A stretch of DNA of 64,000 nucleotides from Methylophilus sp. 14 (GTDB lineage Bacteria; Pseudomonadota; Gammaproteobacteria; Burkholderiales; Methylophilaceae), in NCBI RefSeq assembly GCF_015354345.1, contig NZ_JADKYS010000002.1, positions 434,001-498,000 of the forward strand, written 5' to 3'. A program made the translations under genes and the position numbers. The notes beneath the pieces are model-generated. The model did no database searches. It was given only the letters and a program-made list of their open reading frames with translations, and had not been told where the DNA came from. Position 1 is the stretch's first letter. Each line of letters starts with the position of its first letter. This document shows, piece by piece, positions 1 through 9,793 of this stretch.

Positions 1-110
1 AAACGTGCATAAAAGGGATATGCCGATTTTTGCTAAAGCCCGCTAATCAAGGCCGCTATATTCATGCTTCATTCAAAACAAAGCTTAGGCCAGCAGGCCA
101 AGGAGGAAAT

Positions 111-968
111 ATGAGTATGAACATGGGGGCAACTGCTATCAGCCGTTCGTCCCAACCTTACGCGGCCGAGACCTGTGTCCCTGATGCGTATCATTTTTCA
201 AAAGCGCAATCGACTGGTACGCGCTTCATCATGATGCTGACCGCAGTTGCCAGCGGTGTGTTTGCTGGCCGCGTCATGCATAGCGCAATGTCGGTAGAGA
301 TGGCGCTTACTGGTTTGTTTGTGCTGTTGGCCTTTGTGGGCGGATTGCTGTCTACCTGGTCGCCTTGTGGCTATTCCAGCCTGAGTTTGCTCAGACCGGC
401 TGGCCGTTATTCATTAGGCGCTGTCACCCGTTGGGCACCTACCTTCTTCACCCATGCCGTGGGGTATGCCATCGGTGCCGTTGTGTTGGGTGGTGCGCTC
501 GGTGGCATCAGCTGGCTGCTGTTTGCCGAAGTGCCATTGCAGTATTCGGTGATCGGCCTGGCAACGCTGGCGATTGGTTACGGTTTGCACCAGTTTGGCT
601 TTTTGAAAATGCCTTATCCGCAACGCCGTGCGCAAGTGCCGCATGACGCACGCTTCCGCTTTCGTTCATCCGTGATTGGTCTTTTGTATGGCTTTTCACT
701 GGGCATGAACTATCTCACCTACGTGCAAACACCGATGCTGTACATCGTCACCGGTGTGGCTTTGCTTAGTGGTGGCGTCAAGGCAGGTATTGCCGTGATT
801 GCCTTATTTAATATCGGCCGCTGTTTGCCAGTGGCAGTTAACTTCTTACCTGTTAAGGATCAGTCAGTTCAAGCCTGGTTGGCCCGTTGGCAGGAAAGTG
901 CAGTTGAAGTTGATGGTTTCCTGTTATTGGCGATTGCTTCAGCAGCTTTAATGCTGGTGATGTTGTAA
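111..968 (+). CDS. mauF: MauF, methylamine utilization membrane protein
   Basis: Integral membrane protein of methylamine dehydrogenase (MADH) biogenesis, first gene of mauFBEDAGLMN. Family knowledge: MauF is needed for formation of the active enzyme and resembles CcdA-type thiol carriers. The protein of about 285 residues shows several hydrophobic segments and the motif STWSPCGYSSLSLL, typical of MauF/CcdA-like proteins. I chose the ATG at 111 because a perfect AGGAGG lies 5-10 nt upstream; a longer reading starting at 30 has no such site. The next gene, mauB, follows after 61 nt with its own strong ribosome binding site. Any promoter lies at or left of the window edge. Confidence 0.9.
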   Translation: MSMNMGATAISRSSQPYAAETCVPDAYHFSKAQSTGTRFIMMLTAVASGVFAGRVMHSAMSVEMALTGLFVLLAFVGGLLSTWSPCGYSSLSLLRPAGRYSLGAVTRWAPTFFTHAVGYAIGAVVLGGALGGISWLLFAEVPLQYSVIGLATLAIGYGLHQFGFLKMPYPQRRAQVPHDARFRFRSSVIGLLYGFSLGMNYLTYVQTPMLYIVTGVALLSGGVKAGIAVIALFNIGRCLPVAVNFLPVKDQSVQAWLARWQESAVEVDGFLLLAIASAALMLVML

Positions 969-1029
969 GCCAGTAGCAACACCAGACGCAATAGCAAGTT
1001 CTATCCATTTAAAAATATTAGGAGGATTT

Positions 1030-2247
1030 ATGACAACATTCGATCATCCATCGATGATTCGTCAAGCCAAGCCGACAAGCTTGGCGGGGGGGCTGGTTTT
1101 GGCAGCACTCATGCTATCCAGCAGCCTGGCCATGGCGGATGCAACGCCTAACCAGCTCGGTTCAGAAATTACGGCCAAGTTGCAGGACGAGACTTCTATC
1201 GCGATTGCACCCGCAAGCGATTCCAAGCGCGTGTATGTGTTGGATCCAGGTAACTTTCATATGACCTCTACCGTGTATACGATAGATGGCAAATCCAGCA
1301 AATTACTGGGCATGACCGATGCCGGTAAATTGCCTAACGTCATGATGGCTTCAGATGGCAAGTTTTTGGCTATCGCTAACACCATGTACTCCCGCGTGGC
1401 GCGTGGCAAGCGTGATGACTACCTGGAATTGATCGACACCAAAACGCATCAACCTATCGCTGATATCGATATTCCTGAAGGTCGTTTTTTGACCGGTGTG
1501 TTTGAGCGTACGGCTGGCTTGAGTGTGGATGACAAGCACTTGTTGTTCCAGCAGTTCTCACCGTCACCAGGCGTAGGCTTGGTCGATCTGCAACAAAAGG
1601 CTTTCGTGAAAATCATGAACGTGCCTGACTGTTACCATATTTTCCCCACGGCCAATCAGAACTTCTTTATGCACTGTAGAGACGGTTCTTTGATGCAGTT
1701 CACCTATGACAGCAAGGGCAATACCAAGCAGAAACCCACCAAGGTATTCCATGCCGAGAAAGAGTATCTGCTGAATAACCCTTATTACTCAAACTCTAAT
1801 AACCACCTGGCCTGGCCGACTTATGAAGGCAAGATTTTTCAGGCGAAATTATCTGAGAGCGGCGCCGAGTTCCTCAAGCCAATCGAAGTGTTCACCGACA
1901 AGGAAAAAGCCGACAAATGGCGTCCGGGTGGCTGGCAGACCATCGCCTTCCACAAAGCGCGTAACGAGCTCTATTTGCTAGCAGACCAACGTGAAAAATG
2001 GACACACAAATTGCCTAGCCGCTATGTGTTCGTGGTGGACGCGACCTCCGGCAAACGCCTGCGTCGTATCGAGTTGAAGCATGAAATCAACTCTATCGCC
2101 GTGAGCCAGGACGACAAGCCGTACTTGTACGCCGTGTCTGAAGAAGCGAAAACACTGTTCACATTTGATGCAGTGAACGGCAAGGCCTTATCCAGCATTG
2201 ATGAGCTGGGCCGTGCACCTTCCATGATTTTCATTGCGGATAAGTGA
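1030..2247 (+). CDS. mauB: MauB, methylamine dehydrogenase heavy (alpha) chain
   Basis: Large subunit of periplasmic TTQ-dependent MADH, which oxidises methylamine to formaldehyde and ammonia. The 405-residue protein begins with a hydrophobic export signal ending near [13 protein letters not shown], followed by a seven-bladed beta-propeller-like sequence with repeats such as [20 protein letters not shown] and [18 protein letters not shown]. Length matches known heavy chains. GGAGG at 1021-1025 places the ATG at 1030. It is followed 7 nt later by mauE. The light chain mauA lies three genes downstream, as in all known mau clusters. Confidence 0.95.
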   Translation: MTTFDHPSMIRQAKPTSLAGGLVLAALMLSSSLAMADATPNQLGSEITAKLQDETSIAIAPASDSKRVYVLDPGNFHMTSTVYTIDGKSSKLLGMTDAGKLPNVMMASDGKFLAIANTMYSRVARGKRDDYLELIDTKTHQPIADIDIPEGRFLTGVFERTAGLSVDDKHLLFQQFSPSPGVGLVDLQQKAFVKIMNVPDCYHIFPTANQNFFMHCRDGSLMQFTYDSKGNTKQKPTKVFHAEKEYLLNNPYYSNSNNHLAWPTYEGKIFQAKLSESGAEFLKPIEVFTDKEKADKWRPGGWQTIAFHKARNELYLLADQREKWTHKLPSRYVFVVDATSGKRLRRIELKHEINSIAVSQDDKPYLYAVSEEAKTLFTFDAVNGKALSSIDELGRAPSMIFIADK

Positions 2248-2254
2248 GATCGAT

Positions 2255-2827
2255 ATGGACTCGATGGTAAATGATCCTACGGTAGCGATGTTTGCCTCGC
2301 TGTTCGTGGCGCTGGTCCTGGCCGCGGCAGCGATTCCAAAGCTGAGAAATCAGGATGAGTTCTTGGGCGTGGTCGCCAATTACAAACTGCTGCCAGGTTT
2401 TCTGGTGGCACCGTTTGCCAAATTGCTGCCATGGCTGGAACTGGGTTGTGCCGCTGCTTTGCTGGTGCCATCACTGCGTGTGGTGGCCGCCTGTGTGGCT
2501 GCCGCGCTGTTCATGCTGTTCTCTTTCGCCATTGCGGTGAATGTCGGCCGCGGCCGCACCCACATTGATTGTGGATGCGTACGCCGCCCAACCAGCATGA
2601 GCCGTATTGGCATGTTTCATGTGCTGAGAGCTTTGGCGCTGGCTGGCATGAGCTTGTATGTCGCTGCTGTGCCGTTGGAGATATCTGGCATCAGCATCGA
2701 ATCAGCCCTGACTGCATTGGCTTCGGCAGTGATGTTGTCACTGATTTACATGGCGGCAGACCTGATGGTGGGCTTTCCAGCGACCAAACATAAATTAGAA
2801 ATCTATAAAGGAAATTCAAATGACTAG
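2255..2827 (+). CDS. mauE: MauE, methylamine utilization membrane protein (DoxX/MauE-like)
   Basis: Polytopic membrane protein required, with MauD, for disulfide formation and stability of the MADH light chain (family knowledge). Four to five hydrophobic stretches are visible, with a conserved DCGCVRRP-type cysteine motif near the middle ([17 protein letters not shown]). The frame is open from a TTG at 2234 inside mauB, but the ATG at 2255 gives a normal-length product of about 190 residues. The 3' end overlaps the mauD start by 8 nt, suggesting translational coupling. Confidence 0.9.
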   Translation: MDSMVNDPTVAMFASLFVALVLAAAAIPKLRNQDEFLGVVANYKLLPGFLVAPFAKLLPWLELGCAAALLVPSLRVVAACVAAALFMLFSFAIAVNVGRGRTHIDCGCVRRPTSMSRIGMFHVLRALALAGMSLYVAAVPLEISGISIESALTALASAVMLSLIYMAADLMVGFPATKHKLEIYKGNSND

Positions 2828-3455
2828 TGGAATCTTGATTGCATCAAATGTGCTGTTGTGGGGAGCATTTTTGGCATTGGCAGCGTTAATGCTGGGCGTG
2901 ATCCGTCAAATTGGTTTGTTACATGAACGTTCAGCACCGCTGGGCGCCATGATGATAGACCACGGCCCGGATGTCGGCGAACGTTCACCGATTTTCAACG
3001 TGAACACCTTCGACGGCGAGCCAGTGCTGGTTGGCCGCTCCATCACCCCGGGTCGTCCAAGCTTGCTGATGTTTACCGGCCCATCCTGCCCGATCTGCCA
3101 GAAACTGTTGCCTATCATTCGCTCAGTCGCAGCGATTGAAGAGACAGACGTGATTCTGATCAGTGATGGTACCCAGGCTGAGCATCGCCAGTTCCTTAAG
3201 GATCACCCGTTGGATGGCGAGTTGTATGTGGTTTCTGCCGAGATCGGCATGCGCTACCAGGTATCCAAAGTACCTTACGGCGTGCTGCTGGATCAAGACG
3301 GCAAAATCCTGGCTAAAGGCCTGTGCAATACCCGTGAGCATGTAGAAAGCCTGTTTGAGACCATTCGCGAAGGTCACTCAACCTTGCAGAACTACCTCAA
3401 GGATGAAAACACAGCCCCTAAATTTAAACAAGTGACCGCGAACAAAGTGCATTAA
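2820..3455 (+). CDS. mauD: MauD, thioredoxin-like disulfide protein for MADH maturation
   Basis: Membrane-anchored periplasmic thiol-disulfide protein for assembly of the six-disulfide MADH light chain. It has one N-terminal hydrophobic anchor (about residues 5-28) and then a thioredoxin-like domain with active site GPSCPICQK (CPIC) and the cis-proline region SKVPYGVLL. Start ATG at 2820 is preceded by AAAGGAAA. The gene overlaps mauE and is followed after 39 nt by mauA, the presumed client. Confidence 0.93.
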   Translation: MTSGILIASNVLLWGAFLALAALMLGVIRQIGLLHERSAPLGAMMIDHGPDVGERSPIFNVNTFDGEPVLVGRSITPGRPSLLMFTGPSCPICQKLLPIIRSVAAIEETDVILISDGTQAEHRQFLKDHPLDGELYVVSAEIGMRYQVSKVPYGVLLDQDGKILAKGLCNTREHVESLFETIREGHSTLQNYLKDENTAPKFKQVTANKVH

Positions 3456-3494
3456 CCGCCGGTTCACGTATTGATTACGGAGAGAGTAAACGAA

Positions 3495-4058
3495 ATGAAA
3501 AAAGATACTGGGTTTGACTCAAAAATTGAGAAGTTGGCACGCACCACCGCCAGCAAAACCGGCCGCCGTGGTTTTATCGGCCGCCTGGGTGGCTTCCTGG
3601 TCGGTTCTGCCTTGTTACCCCTGTTGCCGGTAGACCGTCGCTCGCGCCTGGGTGGCGAAGTGCAGGCGGCTACCACGGGTAACCTGACCAGAAGCGGCTT
3701 CAAGCCACAAGACAAGGATCCTAAAGCCTGTGACTACTGGCGCCATTGTACGATTGACGGCAACCTGTGTGACTGCTGTGGCGGTACCTTGACCTCTTGC
3801 CCGCCAGGCAGCAGCCTGTCACCAAGTTCATGGGTGGCCAGTTGTTACAACCCGGGTGATCAGCAGACTTACCTGATTGCCTACCGTGACTGCTGTGGTA
3901 AACAGACTTGCGGCCGTTGTAACTGCGTCAACACGCAAGGTGAACTGCCAGTGTACCGTCCAGAGTTCAACAACGATATCGTCTGGTGCTTCGGTGCTGA
4001 CAATGATGCAATGACTTACCACTGCACCATTTCACCTATCGTCGGTAAAGCAAGCTAA
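3495..4058 (+). CDS. mauA: MauA, methylamine dehydrogenase light (beta) chain, TTQ-bearing
   Basis: Catalytic small subunit of MADH. The 187-residue precursor carries a twin-arginine-type leader (TGRRGFIGRLGG, about residues 22-33) followed by a hydrophobic stretch. The mature part is cysteine rich. Aligning from memory to the Paracoccus light chain, the two tryptophans that form tryptophan tryptophylquinone are Trp113 (SSWVASC) and Trp164 (DIVWCFG), and the two key aspartates are Asp88 (TIDG) and Asp132 (YRDCCG). All are present, so the subunit should be competent. The ATG at 3495 has GGAGAG 11-16 nt upstream; a TTG at 3471 in frame is less likely. Confidence 0.95.
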   Translation: MKKDTGFDSKIEKLARTTASKTGRRGFIGRLGGFLVGSALLPLLPVDRRSRLGGEVQAATTGNLTRSGFKPQDKDPKACDYWRHCTIDGNLCDCCGGTLTSCPPGSSLSPSSWVASCYNPGDQQTYLIAYRDCCGKQTCGRCNCVNTQGELPVYRPEFNNDIVWCFGADNDAMTYHCTISPIVGKAS

Positions 4059-4083
4059 CGCTTGTTGTTAAAGAAAAGTCAGT

Positions 4084-5091
4084 ATGTTGTTTAGACATTT
4101 GGTTCTAATCATAAGCACGCTGATGGTGGCGAATGCTGCCTGGTCCGCAAATCTTCCTCCGAGGGAAAAGTTCAAGCGGCCAGACAGTATTCCGGCACCC
4201 CTGTCTAACCCCCTGACCCTGGAAAAAGCAACGCTGGGAAAAACCCTGTTTTTCGACCAGCGCCTTTCCAGGTCAGGTGGGATGGCTTGTGCCACTTGTC
4301 ACTCCCCAGACCAGCGCTGGAGTGATGGCCGCACGTTGCCATTGCAGGCAGAAGGCGTCAGCAATGCCCGTCGCACGCCGACAGTATTAAACAGTGCCTG
4401 GTTAAGTGCACTCATGTGGGATGGCCGTGCCACTACCCTCGAAGCACAGGCCGTGTTACCGATTACCACGGCACACGAAATGAATTTTGACCTCGCCAGC
4501 CTGGTGGGGCGTTTACAGCAAATTGAGGGCTATCGCCCCTTGTTTACCCAGGCCTTTGGCGATGACAGTATTAGCCAGCAGCGGATCACGCAGGCGCTGG
4601 CCAGTTTCCAGCGTACGCTGGTGTCCAATATTGCCCCGTTTGACCGCTGGGTAGCAGGCGATGAAGAGGCTATCAGCGAATCCGCCAAGCGTGGCTTTGC
4701 TGTGTTTAACGATAAAAATAAAGCCAATTGTGTGGCTTGCCATAGCTCATGGCGGTTTACCGACGATAGCTTTCATGATATTGGCCTGCCGAGCAAAGAT
4801 CTGGGCCGAGGCGCCAAAGTACCTGCGCAAGTGACCTTGATGCAGCATGCGTTTAAAACCCCCTCGTTGCGCGACCTGTCGATTGACGGGCCCTATATGC
4901 ATGATGGCTCCATCCGTGGTCTGAAAACAGTGATCAAGCATTACAAAAGTGAGGCCATCCAGCGCGAGAGCCTTTCCAAGGATATGCAAAAGTTTGAACT
5001 GTCAGACCTGGAAGAAAGTGACCTGATTGCGTTTATCCAAAGCCTGGACGGTGGTGCCTTGAAAATTCAGGCACCGATGATGCCTGAATAG
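4084..5091 (+). CDS. mauG: MauG, di-heme enzyme for TTQ biogenesis
   Basis: Di-heme c protein of the cytochrome c peroxidase superfamily that completes TTQ cross-linking and oxygenation in pre-MADH (family knowledge). The 335-residue protein has an export signal (to about residue 22) and two heme c sites, CATCH at 69-73 and CVACH at 216-220, plus the family block DGPYMHDGS near residues 269-276. The first gene of the maturation half, it lies 25 nt after mauA. Its ribosome binding site is weak (AAAGAAAAG). Confidence 0.93.
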   Translation: MLFRHLVLIISTLMVANAAWSANLPPREKFKRPDSIPAPLSNPLTLEKATLGKTLFFDQRLSRSGGMACATCHSPDQRWSDGRTLPLQAEGVSNARRTPTVLNSAWLSALMWDGRATTLEAQAVLPITTAHEMNFDLASLVGRLQQIEGYRPLFTQAFGDDSISQQRITQALASFQRTLVSNIAPFDRWVAGDEEAISESAKRGFAVFNDKNKANCVACHSSWRFTDDSFHDIGLPSKDLGRGAKVPAQVTLMQHAFKTPSLRDLSIDGPYMHDGSIRGLKTVIKHYKSEAIQRESLSKDMQKFELSDLEESDLIAFIQSLDGGALKIQAPMMPE

Positions 5092-5125
5092 CAGTTGTTG
5101 AGTGGTCGTGAAGGTAGCAAAGTAG

Positions 5126-5650
5126 ATGAAAACGTTTTTGCCTGGATTAATGAGCGCGTCGCGCAAACTGTCCGCCTGGATAGGCCTGTATGCCTTGCTG
5201 GTATTGCTGGCACTCTATCTCGCCAGCTGTAGCGCGGCGAGTCACGCGCCATTGAAACAGTCTGCTAGTGATCCTGCGCATAGTCATCGCATGACGCTGT
5301 CTGACCATGAGTTTGCACCTGTGGATTTTGAACCGCAACCGGGCGACACCATCACCATCCGCAACCGTTCGGATATTTCGCACAGCATTTATGTGACTTA
5401 CCCGGACGGCACCATGGTGAATCTGGGGGTGCAAACGCCGGGTACGACGGTGCATTGGCAGGTGCCTGCCGATGCCAAAGGTGAGTTTGTGCTGCAATGC
5501 TGGATACATCCGATTATTCGCGCCAATCTGCTTATAAATGAAGCGAACACGTCGTCTTCAGCTGCAAAGTCTGCTTTGCCAAAATTCACGCGTCAGGAGA
5601 TTCTCGATGGTCGACAAAACATCTGTAGCAGCAGAAATCGCCGAGCCTGA
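5126..5650 (+). CDS. mauL: MauL, cupredoxin-like lipoprotein of the mau cluster
   Basis: Small exported protein of unknown precise role in MADH biogenesis or electron transfer. It shows an N-terminal hydrophobic segment ending in a lipobox-like LASC (around residue 34) and then a cupredoxin-like domain. Candidate copper ligands are the His in RSDISHSIY and the Cys and His in LQCWIHPII. No classical C-terminal Met ligand is obvious. The start at 5126 follows AAGG at 5111-5114; another ATG at 5150 is possible. The 3' end overlaps mauM by 44 nt. Because amicyanin (mauC) is absent, this copper-type protein is worth noting, but a role as electron acceptor is only inference. Confidence 0.82.
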   Translation: MKTFLPGLMSASRKLSAWIGLYALLVLLALYLASCSAASHAPLKQSASDPAHSHRMTLSDHEFAPVDFEPQPGDTITIRNRSDISHSIYVTYPDGTMVNLGVQTPGTTVHWQVPADAKGEFVLQCWIHPIIRANLLINEANTSSSAAKSALPKFTRQEILDGRQNICSSRNRRA

Positions 5651-6287
5651 GCGGCGTAAAGTTTTTCGCAAGATGTTCCGCCAGTTAGGGGCGGCTACCG
5701 TCATTACCATGTTTGGTAAAGCGGTGCTCGATTCCAGTCCGGCGCGCGCGGCCAGCGTGCTCAGGCCGCCAGGCGCCTTGCCTGAGCCAGAGTTCAATGC
5801 CGCCTGTATCCGCTGTGGCTTGTGCGTAGAAGCTTGCCCCTATGATATTTTGCACCTGGCGAGCTGGAGTGACCCGGCGCCGACCGGTACGCCTTATTTT
5901 GTTGGCCGCACGGACCCTTGCCGCATGTGCCCGGATATCCCATGCGCGCGCGCCTGCCCGACAGGGGCGTTGAGCCCGCTGCTGACTGATATTAAAAAAG
6001 CCGATATGGGTGTGGCGGTATTGGTTGGGCATGAGACATGCCTCAATTACAAAGGCCTGACCTGCAGCATTTGCGTACGCGTCTGCCCCATTATTGGTGA
6101 GGCGATTTCGCTCAAGCCGATTAAAAACGAACGCGGCGTATTGCAGATTCCTACCGTCGATAGCAGCAAATGCACCGGCTGTGGCACCTGCGAAAAACAC
6201 TGTGTGCTGTCAGAAGCGGCTATCCGCGTGTTGCCGCGCGAGTTGGGCTTAGGTGTTGAAGGCGCGCAATCGGTAGGTCGCTGGTAA
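5607..6287 (+). CDS. mauM: MauM, polyferredoxin
   Basis: Ferredoxin-type protein with four [4Fe-4S]-like cysteine clusters: CIRCGLCVEACP, CRMCPDIPCARACP, CSICVRVCP and CTGCGTCEKHC. It resembles NapG. The N-terminus has an RRKVFRKMFRQLG stretch before a hydrophobic run, possibly an atypical export signal. The ATG at 5607 is preceded by AGGAG in the mauL coding end; the longer frame from 5538 has no such support. MauN follows 4 nt later. The MauMN pair presumably forms a membrane electron path, as NapGH does (inference). Confidence 0.9.
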   Translation: MVDKTSVAAEIAEPERRKVFRKMFRQLGAATVITMFGKAVLDSSPARAASVLRPPGALPEPEFNAACIRCGLCVEACPYDILHLASWSDPAPTGTPYFVGRTDPCRMCPDIPCARACPTGALSPLLTDIKKADMGVAVLVGHETCLNYKGLTCSICVRVCPIIGEAISLKPIKNERGVLQIPTVDSSKCTGCGTCEKHCVLSEAAIRVLPRELGLGVEGAQSVGRW

Positions 6288-6291
6288 GGCT

Positions 6292-7140
6292 ATGCGAAGC
6301 CTGCAAGCCACGTTTTACCGCAATCGCTGGCTGTTCAGCCGACGTATCGTCCAGTGTCTGATTATTGCCGCTTTTGCTATCGAGCTGCCTGCAGGCGGTT
6401 ATTTTGCGCAAGGCAATCTGTCTTCCAGTGTCTGGTTTGGCATAGGCCTCACTGACCCTTACATCTGGCTGCAATCGTTGTTTGCCGGGGCGCCGTTGGG
6501 CAAGGCCGCCCTGATTGGTGTGGTCATTGTGGCCGGGTTTTACCTGTTGTTGGGCGGCCGTATTTATTGCAGCTGGGTGTGCCCGATTAATCTGGTGACT
6601 GACCTTTCTTATTGGCTGCGGCAAAAGCTCAATATCAAAAGCAATTACACCTTGTCGAAGAACCTGCGGGTGGCGATTTTAGTGTTATCGCTACTGCTGT
6701 CGTTGCTTTCCGGCACCCTGGCCTGGGAGACGATTAACCCAATCACCTTGTTCCAGCGTGAACTGATGTGGGGTTCCGTCGCCGGTGCCACCGTGTTGGC
6801 CAGTATTTTCCTGTTCGATATTTTTGTCACGCGGCGTGGCTGGTGCAGCCATATTTGCCCGGTAGGTGCGTTTTACTCCGAGTTGGGGCGGGTTGGCCGT
6901 TTACGCATCAAAGCCACGCAGGCTGGCGCGTGTCACGGCTGTGCCGAATGTATCAAAGTCTGCCCTGAGCCGCATGTGCTGGCACCAGTGGTTTCTAAAA
7001 AAGCAGCGTATGTCACGCATGGCGATTGCACCCGCTGCGGGGCTTGCCTGGATCAGTGTTCCACCGGCGCACTCGCCATGAGCCTGAGTTTTAAAAAACC
7101 AAGTGCCTTTAAAGGCATCCCCGTCGTCAGCAGTGACTAA
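6292..7140 (+). CDS. mauN: MauN, NapH-like membrane ferredoxin protein
   Basis: A 282-residue membrane protein of NapH type, last of the mau genes. It has about four hydrophobic segments, two CxxxCP motifs on loops (YCSWVCPINLVTDL and WCSHICPVGAFYSEL), and two C-terminal [4Fe-4S] motifs (CHGCAECIKVCPEP and CTRCGACLDQC). It lies 4 nt after mauM and is clearly co-transcribed. MauN is not essential for MADH activity in some methylotrophs (family knowledge, so its role is unsettled). Confidence 0.9.
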   Translation: MRSLQATFYRNRWLFSRRIVQCLIIAAFAIELPAGGYFAQGNLSSSVWFGIGLTDPYIWLQSLFAGAPLGKAALIGVVIVAGFYLLLGGRIYCSWVCPINLVTDLSYWLRQKLNIKSNYTLSKNLRVAILVLSLLLSLLSGTLAWETINPITLFQRELMWGSVAGATVLASIFLFDIFVTRRGWCSHICPVGAFYSELGRVGRLRIKATQAGACHGCAECIKVCPEPHVLAPVVSKKAAYVTHGDCTRCGACLDQCSTGALAMSLSFKKPSAFKGIPVVSSD

Positions 7141-7244
7141 CAGCCCGTTTCAGGCGCATGACAAGGCTGTTAGGTGATGCCGATTTTTGCCATCAAACAC
7201 TCACGTTGACTATTAGAATTCTCTTACCAAATACACTGGATTTC

Positions 7245-7592
7245 ATGATGAACACTCAATCAAAATATGCATGGTTACCCATGTCTAGCCTGACCAGCTT
7301 GCTGTTTATTGCCGCGCTGGGTTTGACCTCACAAGCCGCATGGGCGGATGGCGCAGCACTGGCCGACAAAGGTGGCTGTCTGGCTTGTCATAACGTCGAT
7401 AGCCGCAAGGTCGGCCCGGCATTTAAGGATGTGTCTGCCAAATATAAAGGCCAGGATGTGCAAGCAACACTAATCGAAAAGATTAAAACCGGCGGCCGCG
7501 GTAACTGGGGTGTGTTGCCTATGCCGCCCAATGCGGGCAAGTTGAGCGATGACGAATTCAAAGAAGTGGTGCAGTGGATTACTTCTTTATAA
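7245..7592 (+). CDS. Small periplasmic class I cytochrome c
   Basis: Mature mono-heme cytochrome c of about 80 residues after a signal peptide ending near AAWADGAA. The heme site is GGCLACHN and the sixth ligand is probably the Met in GVLPMPPNAG, as in c551/c552-type cytochromes. I start at the ATG at 7245 (a second ATG lies at 7248); the frame extends upstream to 7158 without support. It sits 105 nt after mauN and is closed by the terminator at 7616. As amicyanin is missing from the cluster, it could take electrons from MADH, alone or via another carrier; that is inference from position only. Confidence 0.85.
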   Translation: MMNTQSKYAWLPMSSLTSLLFIAALGLTSQAAWADGAALADKGGCLACHNVDSRKVGPAFKDVSAKYKGQDVQATLIEKIKTGGRGNWGVLPMPPNAGKLSDDEFKEVVQWITSL

Positions 7593-7615
7593 GAAAATGG
7601 TTGATCTCCATCCTG

Positions 7616-7639
7616 ACGGGGCTTTTGCCCCGTTTTTTT
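7616..7639 (+). terminator. Intrinsic terminator ending the mau/cytochrome region
   Basis: Perfect 7-bp stem ACGGGGC/GCCCCGT with a TTTT loop, followed by a run of seven T. It lies 24 nt after the cytochrome c stop codon. Confidence 0.93.
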
Positions 7640-7768
7640 ATGCCTGTGGCTGACGCGAGTCTGTTTTTCAGCCAATAAACCATGATTTTTAGCTAAGAAG
7701 CGTTAATTTTTTTGTTTGTATGACGTTATTTTTGATATTGAATACCGAACAATATATAGGCGCAAAAA

Positions 7769-9667
7769 ATGTTGAATGATGAACAGCGACGATTGGAAAA
7801 ACTCTACGCGTTAGGGTTGCTCGACTCTGAGCCTGAAGATTTTTTCGACACCATTACCCGCGTTGCCTCAACGATTCTTGAGACGTCGATCTCCCTGATT
7901 TCACTGGTGGATGAACATCGGCAATGGTTTAAATCCAAGCATGGGCTTGAGGTGTCAGAAACCGCGCGCGACATTTCTTTTTGCACGCATGCCGTTGAAA
8001 GCGGTGAGCAGCTAATAGTAGAAAACGCGCTGACTGACGAACGCTTTGCCAATAATCCACTGGTATTGAATGCGCCCAATATCCGTTTTTATGCCGGGAT
8101 CCCGATCAAAAGCCTGGAAGGTTATGCACTCGGCACACTATGCGTGATTGATGAAAAGCCCAAAAAACTCACTGACAGGGAGTTGGCGGCACTGAATGAC
8201 CTGGCGCATCTTGCCACACGGGAACTGCAGTTCCGTGAGCGCATGCTGGAAGCTAAGCAATCGATTCAAAGCTCCGAAAGCAAGTTTAAAACCCTGTTTG
8301 AAAATGCGGCCATCGGCATTGCCATGGTCAAGCCAAACGGCAGCTGGCTAGAAGTGAACGAAGAGTTGTGCCGCATTGTTGGTTATTCCAGGGCGGATTT
8401 ATTGACGCTGACGTTTCAGGATATTACCTTGCCTGAGGATTTAAACACCGATTTAAACCTGCTGGATCAATTAGTCGCTGGCAAGTTAGACCGCTATCAG
8501 CTCGAAAAAAGATATATTAAACAAGACGGCACCGTGGTTTGGGTGGAGCTGACCGTGACCAAGCAACTCACCGCTACAGGTGGGCTGGATTACTTTGTGG
8601 CGATTGTTAAAGATATTCAAAGCGCCAAAGAGACAGAAATCGCGCTGACATTGCTGCGTAAAACGCTGGAGGATAAAGTGAGCCAGCGTACCGAAGAGCT
8701 CAAGCAGGCAAACAAGGCCATGCTGGCAGCCTATCAGGAAAAAACGGCTTCGGAACAGTTGTTGCAAAACGCAGAGCTAGAGCTGCGCACCATTCTGGAT
8801 AATGCCAACGATGCTTATGTATGCATGGATGCTGACGGTATCGTCAAAGCCTGGAACAAGCAGGCTGAGCGTATTTTTGGCTGGGGCGATGAAGAGGCGA
8901 TCGGCCGCAAGCTGGATAAACTGATTATCCCGAATGAGTTGCAGCAGGCGCATCGGGCTGGCATGCGGCGGTTCGCACTGGAAAAGAAATCTGACATGAT
9001 GGGCAAGCGCATAGAGCTGGAGGCGATCAGGAAGGATGGCGTGCGTATCCCGATTGAGCTGCAAGTGAACGTGCTGGAGATCAATGAGCAAATCCTGTTC
9101 ACCTCGTTTTTGCGCGATATTACCGACAGAAAACAACTCGAAAGCCTACTGAAAAACGAAGCCCGCAATGACCCGTTAACCGGCCTGCCTAACCGACGCA
9201 AACTGGAGGAGATTTTGCCGATTGCCGTGCAGCGTGCCAAAGCCAATCAAACCACGCTGTCTATTTTGTTTGTTGACCTGGATGGTTTCAAAGGGGTGAA
9301 TGATACCTATGGCCACAATGTGGGCGACATGCTGTTGCGCGAAGTGGCCAACAGGATAGACAAGTCCACGCGCCAGTCTGACATGGTTGCCCGTTATGCC
9401 GGTGATGAGTTCATCATTGTGCTGGAGGGGGTAGGCCAGGTTGCCGACGCGAACAGGATTGCAGAAAAAGTGCTGCGTGCGATTTCTGAGCCGTTTCATT
9501 TTAATCAGATCACCTTAAACATCACCGTCAGCATCGGCATTGCCTATTATACGAGTGAACACTCACCGGAGACGCAACCCAACGAGCTGATCCGACAAGC
9601 GGACAAAGCCATGTATACCGCCAAAAAGAACGGCAAGAATGGCGTATTTATGGTGGAGACAACGTAA
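7769..9667 (+). CDS. GAF-PAS-PAS-GGDEF diguanylate cyclase
   Basis: Cytoplasmic 632-residue signalling protein with no membrane segment. From sequence: a GAF domain (about 20-155), a PAS domain (160-285, SKFKTLFENAAIGIAMVKP), a short coiled coil (290-330), a second PAS (335-455, LRTILDNANDAYVCMDADG) and a C-terminal GGDEF domain (465-630). The active-site loop reads AGDEF, a variant found in active cyclases, and an RxxD inhibitory site (RQSD) lies just upstream (RQSDMVARYAGDEF). It probably makes cyclic di-GMP. It lies alone, 130 nt downstream of the terminator. Confidence 0.92.
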   Translation: MLNDEQRRLEKLYALGLLDSEPEDFFDTITRVASTILETSISLISLVDEHRQWFKSKHGLEVSETARDISFCTHAVESGEQLIVENALTDERFANNPLVLNAPNIRFYAGIPIKSLEGYALGTLCVIDEKPKKLTDRELAALNDLAHLATRELQFRERMLEAKQSIQSSESKFKTLFENAAIGIAMVKPNGSWLEVNEELCRIVGYSRADLLTLTFQDITLPEDLNTDLNLLDQLVAGKLDRYQLEKRYIKQDGTVVWVELTVTKQLTATGGLDYFVAIVKDIQSAKETEIALTLLRKTLEDKVSQRTEELKQANKAMLAAYQEKTASEQLLQNAELELRTILDNANDAYVCMDADGIVKAWNKQAERIFGWGDEEAIGRKLDKLIIPNELQQAHRAGMRRFALEKKSDMMGKRIELEAIRKDGVRIPIELQVNVLEINEQILFTSFLRDITDRKQLESLLKNEARNDPLTGLPNRRKLEEILPIAVQRAKANQTTLSILFVDLDGFKGVNDTYGHNVGDMLLREVANRIDKSTRQSDMVARYAGDEFIIVLEGVGQVADANRIAEKVLRAISEPFHFNQITLNITVSIGIAYYTSEHSPETQPNELIRQADKAMYTAKKNGKNGVFMVETT

Positions 9668-9793
9668 TCTGTGCTTGGCTGTTGTTTAGTGATACATATC
9701 TCGTCAGACCTCTAACTATTAATTGTTATTAATGGTTAATTATTGAGTGTATTGTGTTAGCATTTAATCCGTTGATCACAATGGAGATGCGCG

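Noticed and set aside
5685-6200. Long antisense frame (171 codons) across mauM
   Set aside because: Shadow of a GC-rich, cysteine-coding gene; mauM in the other strand has four clear ferredoxin motifs.
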